Shown: positions 1 through 7,736 of the stretch, one piece after another
Layout of the letters: the number at the start of each line of letters is the position of its first letter
Position numbering within the stretch: position 1 is the stretch's first letter
NCBI GenBank assembly: GCA_021163585.1
Contig: JAGGTW010000049.1
Span: 1 to 19,127, forward strand
Source: Desulfurococcales archaeon
GTDB lineage: Archaea > Thermoproteota > Thermoprotei_A > Sulfolobales > NBVN01
Direction: 5' to 3'
DNA length: 19,127 nucleotides
Notes under the pieces: generated by a model
Database searches by the model: none
What the model saw: only the letters and a program-made list of their open reading frames with translations
What the model was told of the DNA's origin: nothing
Translations under genes and position numbers: made by a program

Positions 1-454
1 AACCCCCACCATAAATCGGTATTCTATTAGGTGACTCCGGCTTGGAGCGGATCAGTGCTTCCCAGTATGTCTTATTTTCAACATCACCGACAATCACGGC
101 TACTATACCTTCCCTACCGACTATGAAGGTCGTCGGTATCTCAGGGGGCATCTCATACTCTCTGATCAGTTCAAAGAACCTCACCCTGCATGACTTGTTG
201 GTAGCTATGTCGCAGAATATTGTTATGCTGCCGTAGTGTTTTAGGAGGAACTCCTCGAGTGATCTGCAGGCCTTACATCCGCTTGAGCCATAGACGAACA
301 AACAGGTCGTCATGTTGGAATTACTGACCTGCTGACATACTGCCTGGTCGGTATTGTCGGGTGTCTGAGCATGGGTTACGGCTAAGGCCGTGACCATAAG
401 TATGGTTAGGGCGGCGCAGACTGTAACCACATGCCTGTCAGCACGGTTCAGCAC
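1..454 (-). CDS. Exported thioredoxin-fold protein with CxxC motif (partial, C-terminus off window)
   Basis: This reading frame enters at the left edge and has no stop inside the window, so at least 151 residues are visible and the C-terminus is missing. The start is GTG at 454, the first start codon after an in-frame TAA. Residues 9-29 are a hydrophobic stretch ending in an A-Q-T-type cleavage region, which indicates an export signal or membrane anchor. The core contains Gly-Cys-Lys-Ala-Cys (Cys60 and Cys63) after a hydrophobic beta strand, and later a Pro-Thr-Thr-Phe segment that fits the cis-proline loop of thioredoxins. Both support a disulfide or thiol redox role outside the membrane. 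The missing C-terminus could hold membrane segments, as in fused electron-transfer thioredoxins. It is divergent from the MinD-type operon. The fold is fairly clear; the substrate is unknown. Confidence 0.72.
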   Translation of the reverse strand, partial: MLNRADRHVVTVCAALTILMVTALAVTHAQTPDNTDQAVCQQVSNSNMTTCLFVYGSSGCKACRSLEEFLLKHYGSITIFCDIATNKSCRVRFFELIREYEMPPEIPTTFIVGREGIVAVIVGDVENKTYWEALIRSKPESPNRIPIYGGG

Positions 455-487
455 AGAGGCTTAGCCCCTAGTAAGTATTACTTAGGT

Positions 488-500
488 GAGTATAATACTG
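488..500 (+). promoter_or_regulatory. Possible TATA box of the MinD-ferredoxin operon
   Basis: A TATAATA stretch lies about 38-43 bases upstream of the GTG start at 534. This distance would give a short leader carrying the GGTG ribosome binding site at 525-528. It is a single weak match, judged by eye. Confidence 0.35.
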
Positions 501-533
501 TTGCTAGCTAAAATGTACTTATGGGGTGCGTGA

Positions 534-1406
534 GTGGGGTGTGTCGCAGTAACCGGAGGTAAGGGAGGAACAGGCAAGAGCACTGTAGCAGTCAATGTTG
601 CTTTAGCTGCAGCTGAGCACAGAGATGTAGTGCTGGCCGACCTAGATGTTGAGGCACCCAACGACCACATCCTACTTAACGCCGAGCTTGAAGGTAGGGA
701 GGAAATAAGAATTATGATTCCTTTCATAGACTACAGTAAGTGTGTTAAGTGCGGCACCTGCGCCAAAGTATGTGACACAGGCGCCGTACTGGCCCCGAAG
801 GGAAGGTACCCCTTCACACTCCCAAGACTCTGCAGCGGGTGTAGAGCATGCTACTTCGCCTGCCCAACCAAGGCTATTGCGGAGGGCTTCAAGGTAATTG
901 GGTACACGTACAGAACGGAGGTCGTGTCAGGCAGTAAGTCCCTGACGCTAGTAACTGGTGTACTGCGTGAGGGCGAGGAGCACGTTACTCCAGCAGTACT
1001 AGCTACTAAAGACAGAGCTTTGAAAGAGTCGAGAGACCTCCTAGTGATCGATACAGCTGCTGGCTCAGGGAACACCGTCACAGCCTCCATAGACGGGTCA
1101 GACCTGATCATAGCTGTAACTGAGCCCACCCCACTCGGCGTACACGACCTCGAGTTAGTGCTGGAGCTGGCCAGCAGGCTCGGCGTCGAGGCCCTAGTCG
1201 TGATCAATAAGGTTGGCATAGGGCCTAAGGAAAAGGTAGCCGATATAGTAGTTAGGTACGGAGCCAGAATAATTGCTGAAGTGCCGTACTCTAAAGATAT
1301 TATTGAGTCGTACGTAAAGGGGGTCCCGATAATTGAGGCTGATCCCAGCAACCCCATAGCGTCTAAGTTCAGAGAACTCGGTAAGTACTTGAGTGAGGTG
1401 GTCTAA
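534..1406 (+). CDS. MinD-superfamily ATPase with inserted two-cluster ferredoxin domain (first of tandem pair)
   Basis: This 290-residue protein is a deviant-Walker P-loop ATPase of the MinD/Mrp/NifH type (the COG1149 group). The P-loop is Gly-Gly-Lys-Gly-Gly-Thr-Gly-Lys-Ser-Thr at residues 8-17, with the signature lysine at 10. Asp38 in Asp-Val-Glu-Ala-Pro-Asn and Asp173 in Val-Ile-Asp-Thr-Ala-Ala-Gly fit the Walker A' and B positions. A ferredoxin insert carries two CxxCxxCxxxC sets, Cys70/73/76/80 and Cys100/103/106/110, for two 4Fe-4S clusters. Such proteins are thought to couple ATP use to Fe-S or metal-cluster handling or electron transfer; the exact client is not established. The start is GTG at 534, straight after an in-frame TGA, with GGTG six bases upstream. 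An ATG at 521 is out of frame. Its stop lies one base before the next gene's start. Confidence 0.9.
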   Translation: MGCVAVTGGKGGTGKSTVAVNVALAAAEHRDVVLADLDVEAPNDHILLNAELEGREEIRIMIPFIDYSKCVKCGTCAKVCDTGAVLAPKGRYPFTLPRLCSGCRACYFACPTKAIAEGFKVIGYTYRTEVVSGSKSLTLVTGVLREGEEHVTPAVLATKDRALKESRDLLVIDTAAGSGNTVTASIDGSDLIIAVTEPTPLGVHDLELVLELASRLGVEALVVINKVGIGPKEKVADIVVRYGARIIAEVPYSKDIIESYVKGVPIIEADPSNPIASKFRELGKYLSEVV

Positions 1407-1407
1407 A

Positions 1408-2400
1408 GTGATTGAGGTTGCTATAGCTAGTGGAAAGGGGGGTGTGGGCAAAAGCACTGTGGCAGCTTCACTAGCCATACACTTCTCCAAGCAGGGCTAC
1501 GATGTAGTTCTGGCTGATGCTGACGCTGAAGCACCTAACGTGCACTTAGTGTTAGGTATTAATTCATGGGATGAGGTAAGGAGCTATAGTGAGGGCTACA
1601 TAGCCAAGATCGACTACAGCAAGTGCACTGGGTGCGGCAGATGCGCTGAGGTATGCGCGTTTAAAGCAGTGAAGTATGTAGGGGGCAGGTACGTAATCAG
1701 CGAACTTACTTGCGAAGGCTGCTTGACGTGCTCGCTAGTGTGCCCTGAGTCAGCTATATCACGTACTAGAGTAGTAGCAGGTGAGGTCAGGGTAGTTAGG
1801 AGGACTAGGTGGGGGTTCCCACTGGTTAGCTCCCTGCTGACCCTGGGCAGGCCGAACTCAGGCAAGCTAGTTACTGAAGTAAAGAATACTGCTAGAACCT
1901 TCGCCAACGATAATTCAATCATAATCATTGATTCAGCCGCTGGTATAGGTTGCCAGGTAATTGCTTCACTAGCTGGGGCACACATGACGGTACTTATTGC
2001 TGAACCTACACCAGCAAGCTTCAGCGACTTAAAAAGGGTTCATGCAGTAGCCAAGCACTTCGGAATACCGTCAGCACTGATCATTAACAAGTCCGACATA
2101 AACCCTGACTATACCGAAGTAATTACCGAGTACGCTAAAAAAGAAAAAATAGATTTCTTAGGTACAATACCGTATGATGAGGACATCCCTAAATCCCTCA
2201 GCCTCCTAAAGCCACCTACCGAAGCTTTCCCACAGTCCCCGGCCAGCAAAGCACTCAGAAACGTTGCGAGAGTGTTTGAGGAGAGAATTCTCAGAAACTG
2301 GAGTAAGTGGCGCTCCGAATTTAAACCTACTGAAGCAAGACCCTACGTACCCATAATTATTAAGCCTGACGAACACAGTATTAGCGGTGAAGTAAAGTGA
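1408..2400 (+). CDS. MinD-superfamily ATPase with inserted two-cluster ferredoxin domain (second of tandem pair)
   Basis: This 330-residue paralogue of the preceding ATPase has its P-loop at residues 8-17 (Ser-Gly-Lys-Gly-Gly-Val-Gly-Lys-Ser-Thr), Asp37 and Asp39 near Ala-Pro-Asn, and Asp175 before Ser-Ala-Ala-Gly. The ferredoxin insert has cysteines 73/76/79/83 and 102/105/108/112, enough for two 4Fe-4S clusters. It is about 40 residues longer than its partner because of a charged C-terminal tail (about 290-330). The frame opens at GTG 1393. I chose GTG 1408 because GAGGTG at 1395-1400 sits seven bases before it and the protein then begins right at the first beta strand. It is co-transcribed with the upstream paralogue and overlaps the next gene by four bases. 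The pair probably acts as a heterodimer, which is an inference from adjacency and paralogy. Confidence 0.9.
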   Translation: MIEVAIASGKGGVGKSTVAASLAIHFSKQGYDVVLADADAEAPNVHLVLGINSWDEVRSYSEGYIAKIDYSKCTGCGRCAEVCAFKAVKYVGGRYVISELTCEGCLTCSLVCPESAISRTRVVAGEVRVVRRTRWGFPLVSSLLTLGRPNSGKLVTEVKNTARTFANDNSIIIIDSAAGIGCQVIASLAGAHMTVLIAEPTPASFSDLKRVHAVAKHFGIPSALIINKSDINPDYTEVITEYAKKEKIDFLGTIPYDEDIPKSLSLLKPPTEAFPQSPASKALRNVARVFEERILRNWSKWRSEFKPTEARPYVPIIIKPDEHSISGEVK

Positions 2401-2738
2401 CTAAAATCGCGTTTCCTACGGGAGATACGGGAGGACTAGATGACGGCGTCTACCCGCGATTCGCCAGAGCACTGACATTGACCATCGTAGAAGTTGATAA
2501 GGACTTCAACGTAGTCAACGTTAAGGTACTTAAAAACCCGGGCACGGACGCTGCTAGAGGTGCTGCAGTGAAGGTCGCTGAACTACTGTCGAGTGAGGGT
2601 GTTTCAGTAGTAGCTACCGCTAGCCTAGGTCCTCACGCATCAGCAGTACTTCAAAACTTAGGTGTGCGGGTAGTACAAGTAGAAGAGGGCATGGCTGTGA
2701 GAGAGGCCCTGAAAAAAGTAAGGGAAACCCTAAAGTAG
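2397..2738 (+). CDS. NifX/NifB-type metal-cluster binding protein (dinitrogenase Fe-Mo cofactor family)
   Basis: This 113-residue protein has the fold pattern of the dinitrogenase iron-molybdenum cofactor family (COG1433; NifX, C-terminal NifB, orange protein). The N-terminal strand Ile-Ala-Phe-Pro-Thr-Gly is followed by Leu-Asp-Asp-Gly-Val-Tyr-Pro-Arg-Phe-Ala-Arg-Ala, which resembles the usual 'd..v..hFGrA' segment. Later come Val-Val-Ala-Thr-Ala-Ser-Leu-Gly-Pro-His-Ala and an Ala-Val-Arg-Glu-Ala-Leu end. Members bind or carry metal-sulfur clusters. I see no cysteine, so any cluster would be held by other ligands such as the histidine. Its GTG start overlaps the stop of the second MinD-type ATPase (GTGA), with GGTG upstream, so translation is probably coupled. 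No nitrogenase genes are nearby, and nitrogen fixation should not be inferred. Confidence 0.85.
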   Translation: MTKIAFPTGDTGGLDDGVYPRFARALTLTIVEVDKDFNVVNVKVLKNPGTDAARGAAVKVAELLSSEGVSVVATASLGPHASAVLQNLGVRVVQVEEGMAVREALKKVRETLK

Positions 2739-2744
2739 TTTTTC
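2736..2744 (+). terminator. Possible U-rich terminator after the NifX-type gene
   Basis: A run of five T residues directly follows the TAG stop. Archaeal polymerases can stop at short U-tracts, and the next gene is convergent only ten bases away. The run is short, so support is weak. Confidence 0.25.
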
Positions 2745-2748
2745 CGAC

Positions 2749-3972
2749 TTACTCATACCTCAGAGCTACAGCTGGGGGTATCTTAGCCGCTCTCTGAGCC
2801 GGGAAGACACCCCCCAGTATTCCCACCATGATCGTGATTCCCAAGGTCCTCAAGATGAGTTCAGGCGTTATCATTGGTGGCGCCCTAATCACTATATTCG
2901 CCGTAGCTCCTTTAATTACGAAACCCCCACTAGCAAGCAGGTGGGCCCCTGCAATACCTAAGCTGATCCCGATCGCCGCACCAATCAAGGACATTAGGAG
3001 TGCCTCAGCTAGTATCATGGCCATCACCTGCCCGTCAGTAAATCCGAGTGCCTTAAGGACGCCTATCTCCCTAGTCCTCTCAATAACTGACGTGATCATC
3101 GTAGCAGCCGTGCCCGCAACAGCGACGGCGAACGCTGATAGTGAGGTAGCGAATGTTATGAAGTTCATGGCCCCTGATACAGAGCCCACGATCTGCGCTA
3201 TTCCCTTAAACGATATTATGTCTATGTTGTCTCCGTAGGTGTCTCTAAGCTTATTTACGACCGCTGACACATAGGTAGGAGACTTAAGTATTATAATTAT
3301 GCCTGACCAAGTCCTCATGTGCAGGATCTTATTGCCCGAATCCGGTGGTAGGAATATTGCTTTATCAGGCGATAGTATCATCGCGCCACCATACTCGGCC
3401 AGTATACCCTTCACTCTGACCGACGTTCTAGAAATCTTGACCTTCCCCCCGGATTCCACCTTAGTGAGCACTATGGGGACTGCATCACCCACATCATAGT
3501 ACTTAGTTCCTGTAGACTCTGATTGAGATACGTAGTACCCGATCAGAGCGCAGGTGATCTCACTCGGCGACGGCACATCACCCTCCTTAACCTTGAGGCC
3601 GCCGATGACCTTGAAGAGGAGGTCCATGTCGATAGCGTAGACATACACCTGCAGCTTCTTCTCAGGCGTACTAACGTATGCTTGAGTTAAGTAGAATGGA
3701 CCTGCCATATCGACCTCAGACATGCGCTTAATGAAGTCTAGGTCGTCCTCCTTGAGCGTGTATTTCGAAGTACTGAAAAGAACTATGGTGTTCTGGCCTA
3801 AGGCGAGCAGTTGCTGCTGAACGTAGTGTGTGTGACCCTGAACCACACTGGTTATCATGACTAGTGCTAGGGGGCCTATGGCAATACCTACGATTGTCAG
3901 GACGGCCCTCAACCTCCTCTCTGTCAGCGCCTTAAATGAGTACCTGATTATGTCGGGCACCATGTACAGCAT
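2749..3972 (-). CDS. MacB/FtsX-type ABC transporter permease
   Basis: This 407-residue membrane protein has MacB/FtsX topology: one N-terminal membrane segment (about 22-44), a large outside domain (about 46-265), then three segments (about 270-293, 320-346 and 373-392). Two family hallmarks are visible: Glu-Arg-Thr-Arg-Glu-Ile-Gly-Val-Leu-Lys-Ala-Leu-Gly at 298-310, before the third segment, and Pro-Ala-Gln-Arg-Ala-Ala-Lys-Ile-Pro-Pro at the C-terminus. Proteins of this type use ATP hydrolysis in the cytoplasm to move an outside domain rather than to pump through a channel. The ATG start at 3972 has GAGGGTG seven bases upstream, inside the end of the preceding gene. The gap to that gene is two bases, so the two are co-transcribed. 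The matching ATPase is at 7737-8465. The substrate is unknown. Confidence 0.9.
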   Translation of the reverse strand: MLYMVPDIIRYSFKALTERRLRAVLTIVGIAIGPLALVMITSVVQGHTHYVQQQLLALGQNTIVLFSTSKYTLKEDDLDFIKRMSEVDMAGPFYLTQAYVSTPEKKLQVYVYAIDMDLLFKVIGGLKVKEGDVPSPSEITCALIGYYVSQSESTGTKYYDVGDAVPIVLTKVESGGKVKISRTSVRVKGILAEYGGAMILSPDKAIFLPPDSGNKILHMRTWSGIIIILKSPTYVSAVVNKLRDTYGDNIDIISFKGIAQIVGSVSGAMNFITFATSLSAFAVAVAGTAATMITSVIERTREIGVLKALGFTDGQVMAMILAEALLMSLIGAAIGISLGIAGAHLLASGGFVIKGATANIVIRAPPMITPELILRTLGITIMVGILGGVFPAQRAAKIPPAVALRYE

Positions 3973-3974
3973 TA

Positions 3975-6900
3975 CTAGACACCCTCATATGTCTCTGGGA
4001 GCCTGTGCTTCTTCAGGTATGACCTTATGGCCAGCCCAACCAGAGCCAAGAATACTATAACAGCAACAACAACTATAACGAACCACGTATTACCAGCCCA
4101 AGTCAGCGGCCCTGCAGATACACTTGTAGTTTCGGTTACGTTCTCCACTACTACGGGTACTGAAGTATTGATTTTTAGTAGCTCATTGTATGGGTTCCTG
4201 TACATGATCACGATCGTGGCCTCACCCACAGGGCCCGTGCTTAACTTGACAGTAAATGATGTCTGAGATGATGGGTCGAGGTCGCCGACGAAGTAGGGCT
4301 CCGATTTCTGCCCACCAGCTAGCACGACCACCTGTATCCTCTGTGCCTGGGCATTCCCTAAGTTAGTCAGTGTGCCTGAGACGCGGAGTTCCCCAACTCT
4401 CCAGACAGCCTTTATATCACTTACCTCAAGCTCTATGTAAGGCTCAACTACGACGCTGAATGACATGTTAACTACCCGGTTATTTCCGCTTACGTCAGTG
4501 TAAATTATGGCTGCTGTAAAGGGTACCGTTCCATATGTGAGGGTTATGCCAGCCTGAGTCGGCATTGGGTTAAAGTACACGGTGACGTTGACCTCCCTTA
4601 CCTTCCCAGGCTCTAGAGTGCCTAGGTAGTAACTCGTCTTCTTAACCAGTAGGGTGCCTGTTGTTGGAATTATGTTTAGGTATACATTATATATTGGTGA
4701 TGTCCCTACATTGAGTACCTTAACCCTCATGACCCCCTCACGCTCCTCAAACCTGAGCGTACCGTCAGTCCACACTAGTACTAGCTTAGTTGTTCCTAAC
4801 ACATGGACAGGCACCCTAAATACGTAATACCTGAGGCTACCCCAGTGGTCAATAAAGGACACATTCATTACTGCATAGTACGTGCCGGGAGCTACATTAA
4901 GTATGTTAACAGGTATTACGAACGTTAGGATGTCTCCTTTACTGAAGGACGTCACCTGCTGCCCGATGGCTTGAGCAGGTACCGTTAGTGGCAGGCGCCC
5001 TACACCCGGTATGCTTATACCCTGCAGTCCTGCACTACCAACCTGCGGTGTAATGACTGTCGAAGTAGCCGCTATCCTCACCCTAGACTCATTATTTAGT
5101 GAGGAGACGATTCCTTCAGGCAGGGTCACATCCGCTACTACACCAGTTATTGACGGGAAGTCTGTATTCCTAACCATTACGTACAGCAAGTTGCCGTAGG
5201 TTCCTGGCTCACCCGCCCTGCTGTACCATCCAGAGACTACGTACTCAAGCCCGTACCTGACCTCATTAACTATTATTGAGACCTTGAACTCCTCCTCCTT
5301 CTCTACGCATGCACCACCAGACAGCACCGTGTACTTCAGGTACAGTACCGCGTCATACCTGCCTGAGCTCAGGTTTCCCACACTAACGGTGAACTCTAAG
5401 GTTACTGTCCTATGTGATGCTACAGGTCCTTCGACATACGCCCTAGCAACCCCTCCTTCCTTAGACCAGATTCCCTTAGGTAGCTTTAATTCAGCATTGA
5501 TACCTGCTATGTTGAATGGGTAGTTATTAGCTAGCACAACAGCGTAGGTCGCATTCTCCGTGTCCGGGAATACGGGCTGGTTGTTCAGCCAGCCGTAATC
5601 CACTAACTCGATTCCTGTGCCCCTGAGGGCCGCATACTCCTCAACCCTTAATGTCCTCAGGAACTCCTGTGTGTAGTTGATGAATGCGCCGCCGAGTTCA
5701 AACGCGTAGTTAACCACTACTCTGAACAATATGCCGCCGACCCCTACGCTGCCTAGGTCAACGTAGAGAACCGCCCTACATGAAGCACCACTACCTAGTG
5801 TCGTAGCAGCTAAGGTACTGTCCTCAATAACTACAACAGACTTATTTACAGGGACTACGGTGACGACAATATTACTTGCTGAGTACCTGCCAGCATTAAC
5901 TAACTCAATATGCACGGGGACCGAGCGCTCACCAGGGTAGGCTGTCTGGGGCTCTGTCGCCCCCCACCACATCCTAGTTAGTTTTAACTCAGGCCTGAAC
6001 TCGTCTGGATTACTGATGACCAGCTTTATTCTGAACTCTCTGCTACTGTACAGGTACGAAGTTCCTGATGAAACGACGTAGTCCACCATTAATGTCGCAT
6101 TCCATACACCCGGAGGCACGTCATCAGCTATGTCTAGAGTGAAGGTAAGGACGCCTACACCCCCCGCTCTTATGCCTGCAGTCAGGCAGTCTCCTGAGAT
6201 ACTCTTAAGCTTGAACCCTCTAGGGAGCTTGAGCTTAGGTATTATAGTTGTGATGGGGTCCTCACCCAGATTAGCCAGTCTGACCTCAAGGTTTACGTTC
6301 CTGGATGACGGAAATGCCCAGGAGTTTGCGTTCCCGTACGTCCACCTCTGCGACACTAAGTAGAGTACCTCCTCCCCAGAGACTCCTGCAGTGAAGTTCA
6401 GCTCCTGAGTTACTAGGAACTCCGCACCTCTGTAGTCTGCCAGTACCTTGAGTTCCAGAGTAAAGTTCGATGCAGCCTTGGCCACGCTGGCGTTTATGTC
6501 GCTGAAGGTTATTGTGAATACGTCACCGTAATTTATGGGACCCCTAACCGTAGATACTACTACTTGACTTCCGTTCCTCCAAGTATAGCCTTCAGGAAGC
6601 CTTAGCTCAGCTACTAGCTCATCTATGGTGACCTGGTCTAAGTTCTGCATTGTTACCTCTAGGTTAAGCGCCCTTGACTCACCGTAGGCTATGTTCCGAG
6701 ACCACGAAGCACTCACCAAGCTCAGGTTTACTGGTTCGGGGTGTTCTATAGGTAGTACTAGTTCGATCTCCGTGTGGGCACTGTAGTCGACGCCGTCCTC
6801 AGTGACTGCTGTCACATTAGCTACTACACTAACTGAGTAGTTCCCGGGGGAGGTATTGAGAGGGACATCAATCCCTGAGAACGTGAGGATCGCCTTATCT

Positions 6901-7598
6901 TCCACATTAAGATTAGGCATGCCTATCCTGACTGCAGAGGGTGTGATGGGTTGCGGGAGCACCAGCTTAGCGAGACCACCAGTAATTCTGACATCACCTA
7001 CATTCTCCACCATGATGTTTAGTTCAGCACCCTCAGTACCTGGGAACACCCTGTCACTAGTCCACCACACATCGACAACCCTGAGCTCAGGTTCAGGGTA
7101 CTTGGATACCTTAACCTGTATCTGCTGTGTTACCGTCTTCCTTTTCGTTGTTGGAGACTGCACCTCATAGGACACACTCAATTTTATAGTGTACGTACCG
7201 GGCTCGACACTCCTGTCGATATTGACCCTAAACTTAAACTGAAAGACCTCACCCGGCTTGAATGACGTCTTATAAGTTTCGTTCGGTGACACGGCAGCTA
7301 CACATGTCCCTGAGCCGTAGGTCGGTGTGAATCCCTCAGGCAGTATGAAGCAGGCCTCAACATTAGTTATGCTGTAGTACTCATTATTTACTTCATCAAC
7401 AACTATGCTGACCCCAGTGCTGCCAGGGTAGACCTCCGAGGTCCCAGCTGAAGATGTCACTGTGACCTTAGACATGCTTATGGATGAGCTGGCAGAAAGC
7501 GTGTGTGTGAGGGGTGGTAACAACTGAATTAAAATAAGTAGGGTAAGTGCTGCAGCTGCGGCATTGAATTTCTTCCTGCGCGTATGCACCATAATCAC
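3975..7598 (-). CDS. Giant membrane-anchored surface protein with about nine Ig-like (CARDB/NEW3-like) repeats, ABC partner
   Basis: This 1207-residue protein has a basic start and a hydrophobic signal (about 12-34). An extracellular part of about 1110 residues follows, then one membrane segment (about 1171-1191) and a short basic tail. The outside part looks like nine successive beta-rich units of 100-150 residues beginning near 43, 168, 288, 410, 533, 662, 781, 936 and 1053. Most open with a 'Leu-Val-x-x-x-Trp' strand, followed by 'v-x-N-x-G' and 'Leu-Pro-x-Gly' elements, and close with 'Pro-Gly-x-Tyr'. This is the pattern of the COG1361 / CARDB / NEW3 type. About twenty Asn-x-Ser/Thr sites suggest N-glycosylation. 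The frame opens at GTG 7598; ATG 7592 and GTG 7589 are alternatives because GGGTGA lies at 7596-7601. It is co-transcribed with the permease. A role as substrate receptor or cell-surface scaffold is inferred. Confidence 0.83.
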   Translation of the reverse strand: MIMVHTRRKKFNAAAAALTLLILIQLLPPLTHTLSASSSISMSKVTVTSSAGTSEVYPGSTGVSIVVDEVNNEYYSITNVEACFILPEGFTPTYGSGTCVAAVSPNETYKTSFKPGEVFQFKFRVNIDRSVEPGTYTIKLSVSYEVQSPTTKRKTVTQQIQVKVSKYPEPELRVVDVWWTSDRVFPGTEGAELNIMVENVGDVRITGGLAKLVLPQPITPSAVRIGMPNLNVEDKAILTFSGIDVPLNTSPGNYSVSVVANVTAVTEDGVDYSAHTEIELVLPIEHPEPVNLSLVSASWSRNIAYGESRALNLEVTMQNLDQVTIDELVAELRLPEGYTWRNGSQVVVSTVRGPINYGDVFTITFSDINASVAKAASNFTLELKVLADYRGAEFLVTQELNFTAGVSGEEVLYLVSQRWTYGNANSWAFPSSRNVNLEVRLANLGEDPITTIIPKLKLPRGFKLKSISGDCLTAGIRAGGVGVLTFTLDIADDVPPGVWNATLMVDYVVSSGTSYLYSSREFRIKLVISNPDEFRPELKLTRMWWGATEPQTAYPGERSVPVHIELVNAGRYSASNIVVTVVPVNKSVVVIEDSTLAATTLGSGASCRAVLYVDLGSVGVGGILFRVVVNYAFELGGAFINYTQEFLRTLRVEEYAALRGTGIELVDYGWLNNQPVFPDTENATYAVVLANNYPFNIAGINAELKLPKGIWSKEGGVARAYVEGPVASHRTVTLEFTVSVGNLSSGRYDAVLYLKYTVLSGGACVEKEEEFKVSIIVNEVRYGLEYVVSGWYSRAGEPGTYGNLLYVMVRNTDFPSITGVVADVTLPEGIVSSLNNESRVRIAATSTVITPQVGSAGLQGISIPGVGRLPLTVPAQAIGQQVTSFSKGDILTFVIPVNILNVAPGTYYAVMNVSFIDHWGSLRYYVFRVPVHVLGTTKLVLVWTDGTLRFEEREGVMRVKVLNVGTSPIYNVYLNIIPTTGTLLVKKTSYYLGTLEPGKVREVNVTVYFNPMPTQAGITLTYGTVPFTAAIIYTDVSGNNRVVNMSFSVVVEPYIELEVSDIKAVWRVGELRVSGTLTNLGNAQAQRIQVVVLAGGQKSEPYFVGDLDPSSQTSFTVKLSTGPVGEATIVIMYRNPYNELLKINTSVPVVVENVTETTSVSAGPLTWAGNTWFVIVVVAVIVFLALVGLAIRSYLKKHRLPETYEGV

Positions 7599-7636
7599 CC
7601 TTAACTGCTCTTACCTAAGAGACTAAAGTGCTTCCT

Positions 7637-7648
7637 CTATAAAAAAGT
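7637..7648 (-). promoter_or_regulatory. TATA box for the surface protein/permease operon
   Basis: Read leftwards, this is a TTTTTTATA element 40-54 bases before the candidate starts. This spacing allows a leader of about 15-20 bases including the GGGTGA site. Read rightwards, the same bases are TATAAAAAA, which could serve the divergent ATPase. Confidence 0.45.
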
Positions 7649-7654
7649 ATCTGG

Positions 7655-7673
7655 AGATATATCTAAAGATATA
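7655..7673. promoter_or_regulatory. Overlapping palindromes, candidate operator in divergent promoter
   Basis: Bases 7655-7664 read AGATATATCT, a perfect 10-base palindrome. Bases 7658-7664 and 7667-7673 form a second perfect inverted repeat (TATATCT, two-base spacer, AGATATA). The pair sits between the outward-facing TATA-like elements of the surface-protein operon and the ATPase gene, where a repressor could control both. A/T-rich composition makes chance palindromes more likely. Confidence 0.35.
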
Positions 7674-7687
7674 GATTTTAAAGAGAA

Positions 7688-7697
7688 GTTATAATAT
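7688..7697 (+). promoter_or_regulatory. Possible TATA box for the ABC ATPase
   Basis: TTATAATAT lies 40-48 bases before the GTG start at 7737. It would place transcription start near 7715-7720, just ahead of the GGTGGTGAT ribosome binding region at 7725-7733. Confidence 0.4.
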
Positions 7698-7736
7698 CAC
7701 TAAAGGATATGGGTAGAAAAGGAAGGTGGTGATGCT

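Noticed and set aside
851..1357. Long open frame on the minus strand inside the first MinD-type gene
   Set aside because: It is antisense to a gene with clear catalytic motifs, has low-complexity Ser/Thr-rich translation and no recognisable domain.
1393..1407. Longer N-terminus for the second MinD-type ATPase, starting at GTG 1393
   Set aside because: It would overlap the previous gene by 14 bases and has no ribosome binding site. GTG 1408 has GAGGTG seven bases upstream and starts at the first strand of the fold.
534..2738. Nitrogen fixation locus, suggested by NifH-like and NifX-like proteins
   Set aside because: No nifH, nifD, nifK, nifE, nifN or nifB genes are present, and the P-loop proteins carry ferredoxin inserts that nitrogenase reductase lacks.
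2828..3238. Open frame of 136 codons on the plus strand inside the permease gene
   Set aside because: It is a mirror of the hydrophobic permease segments on the opposite strand, with no ribosome binding site and no family motif.
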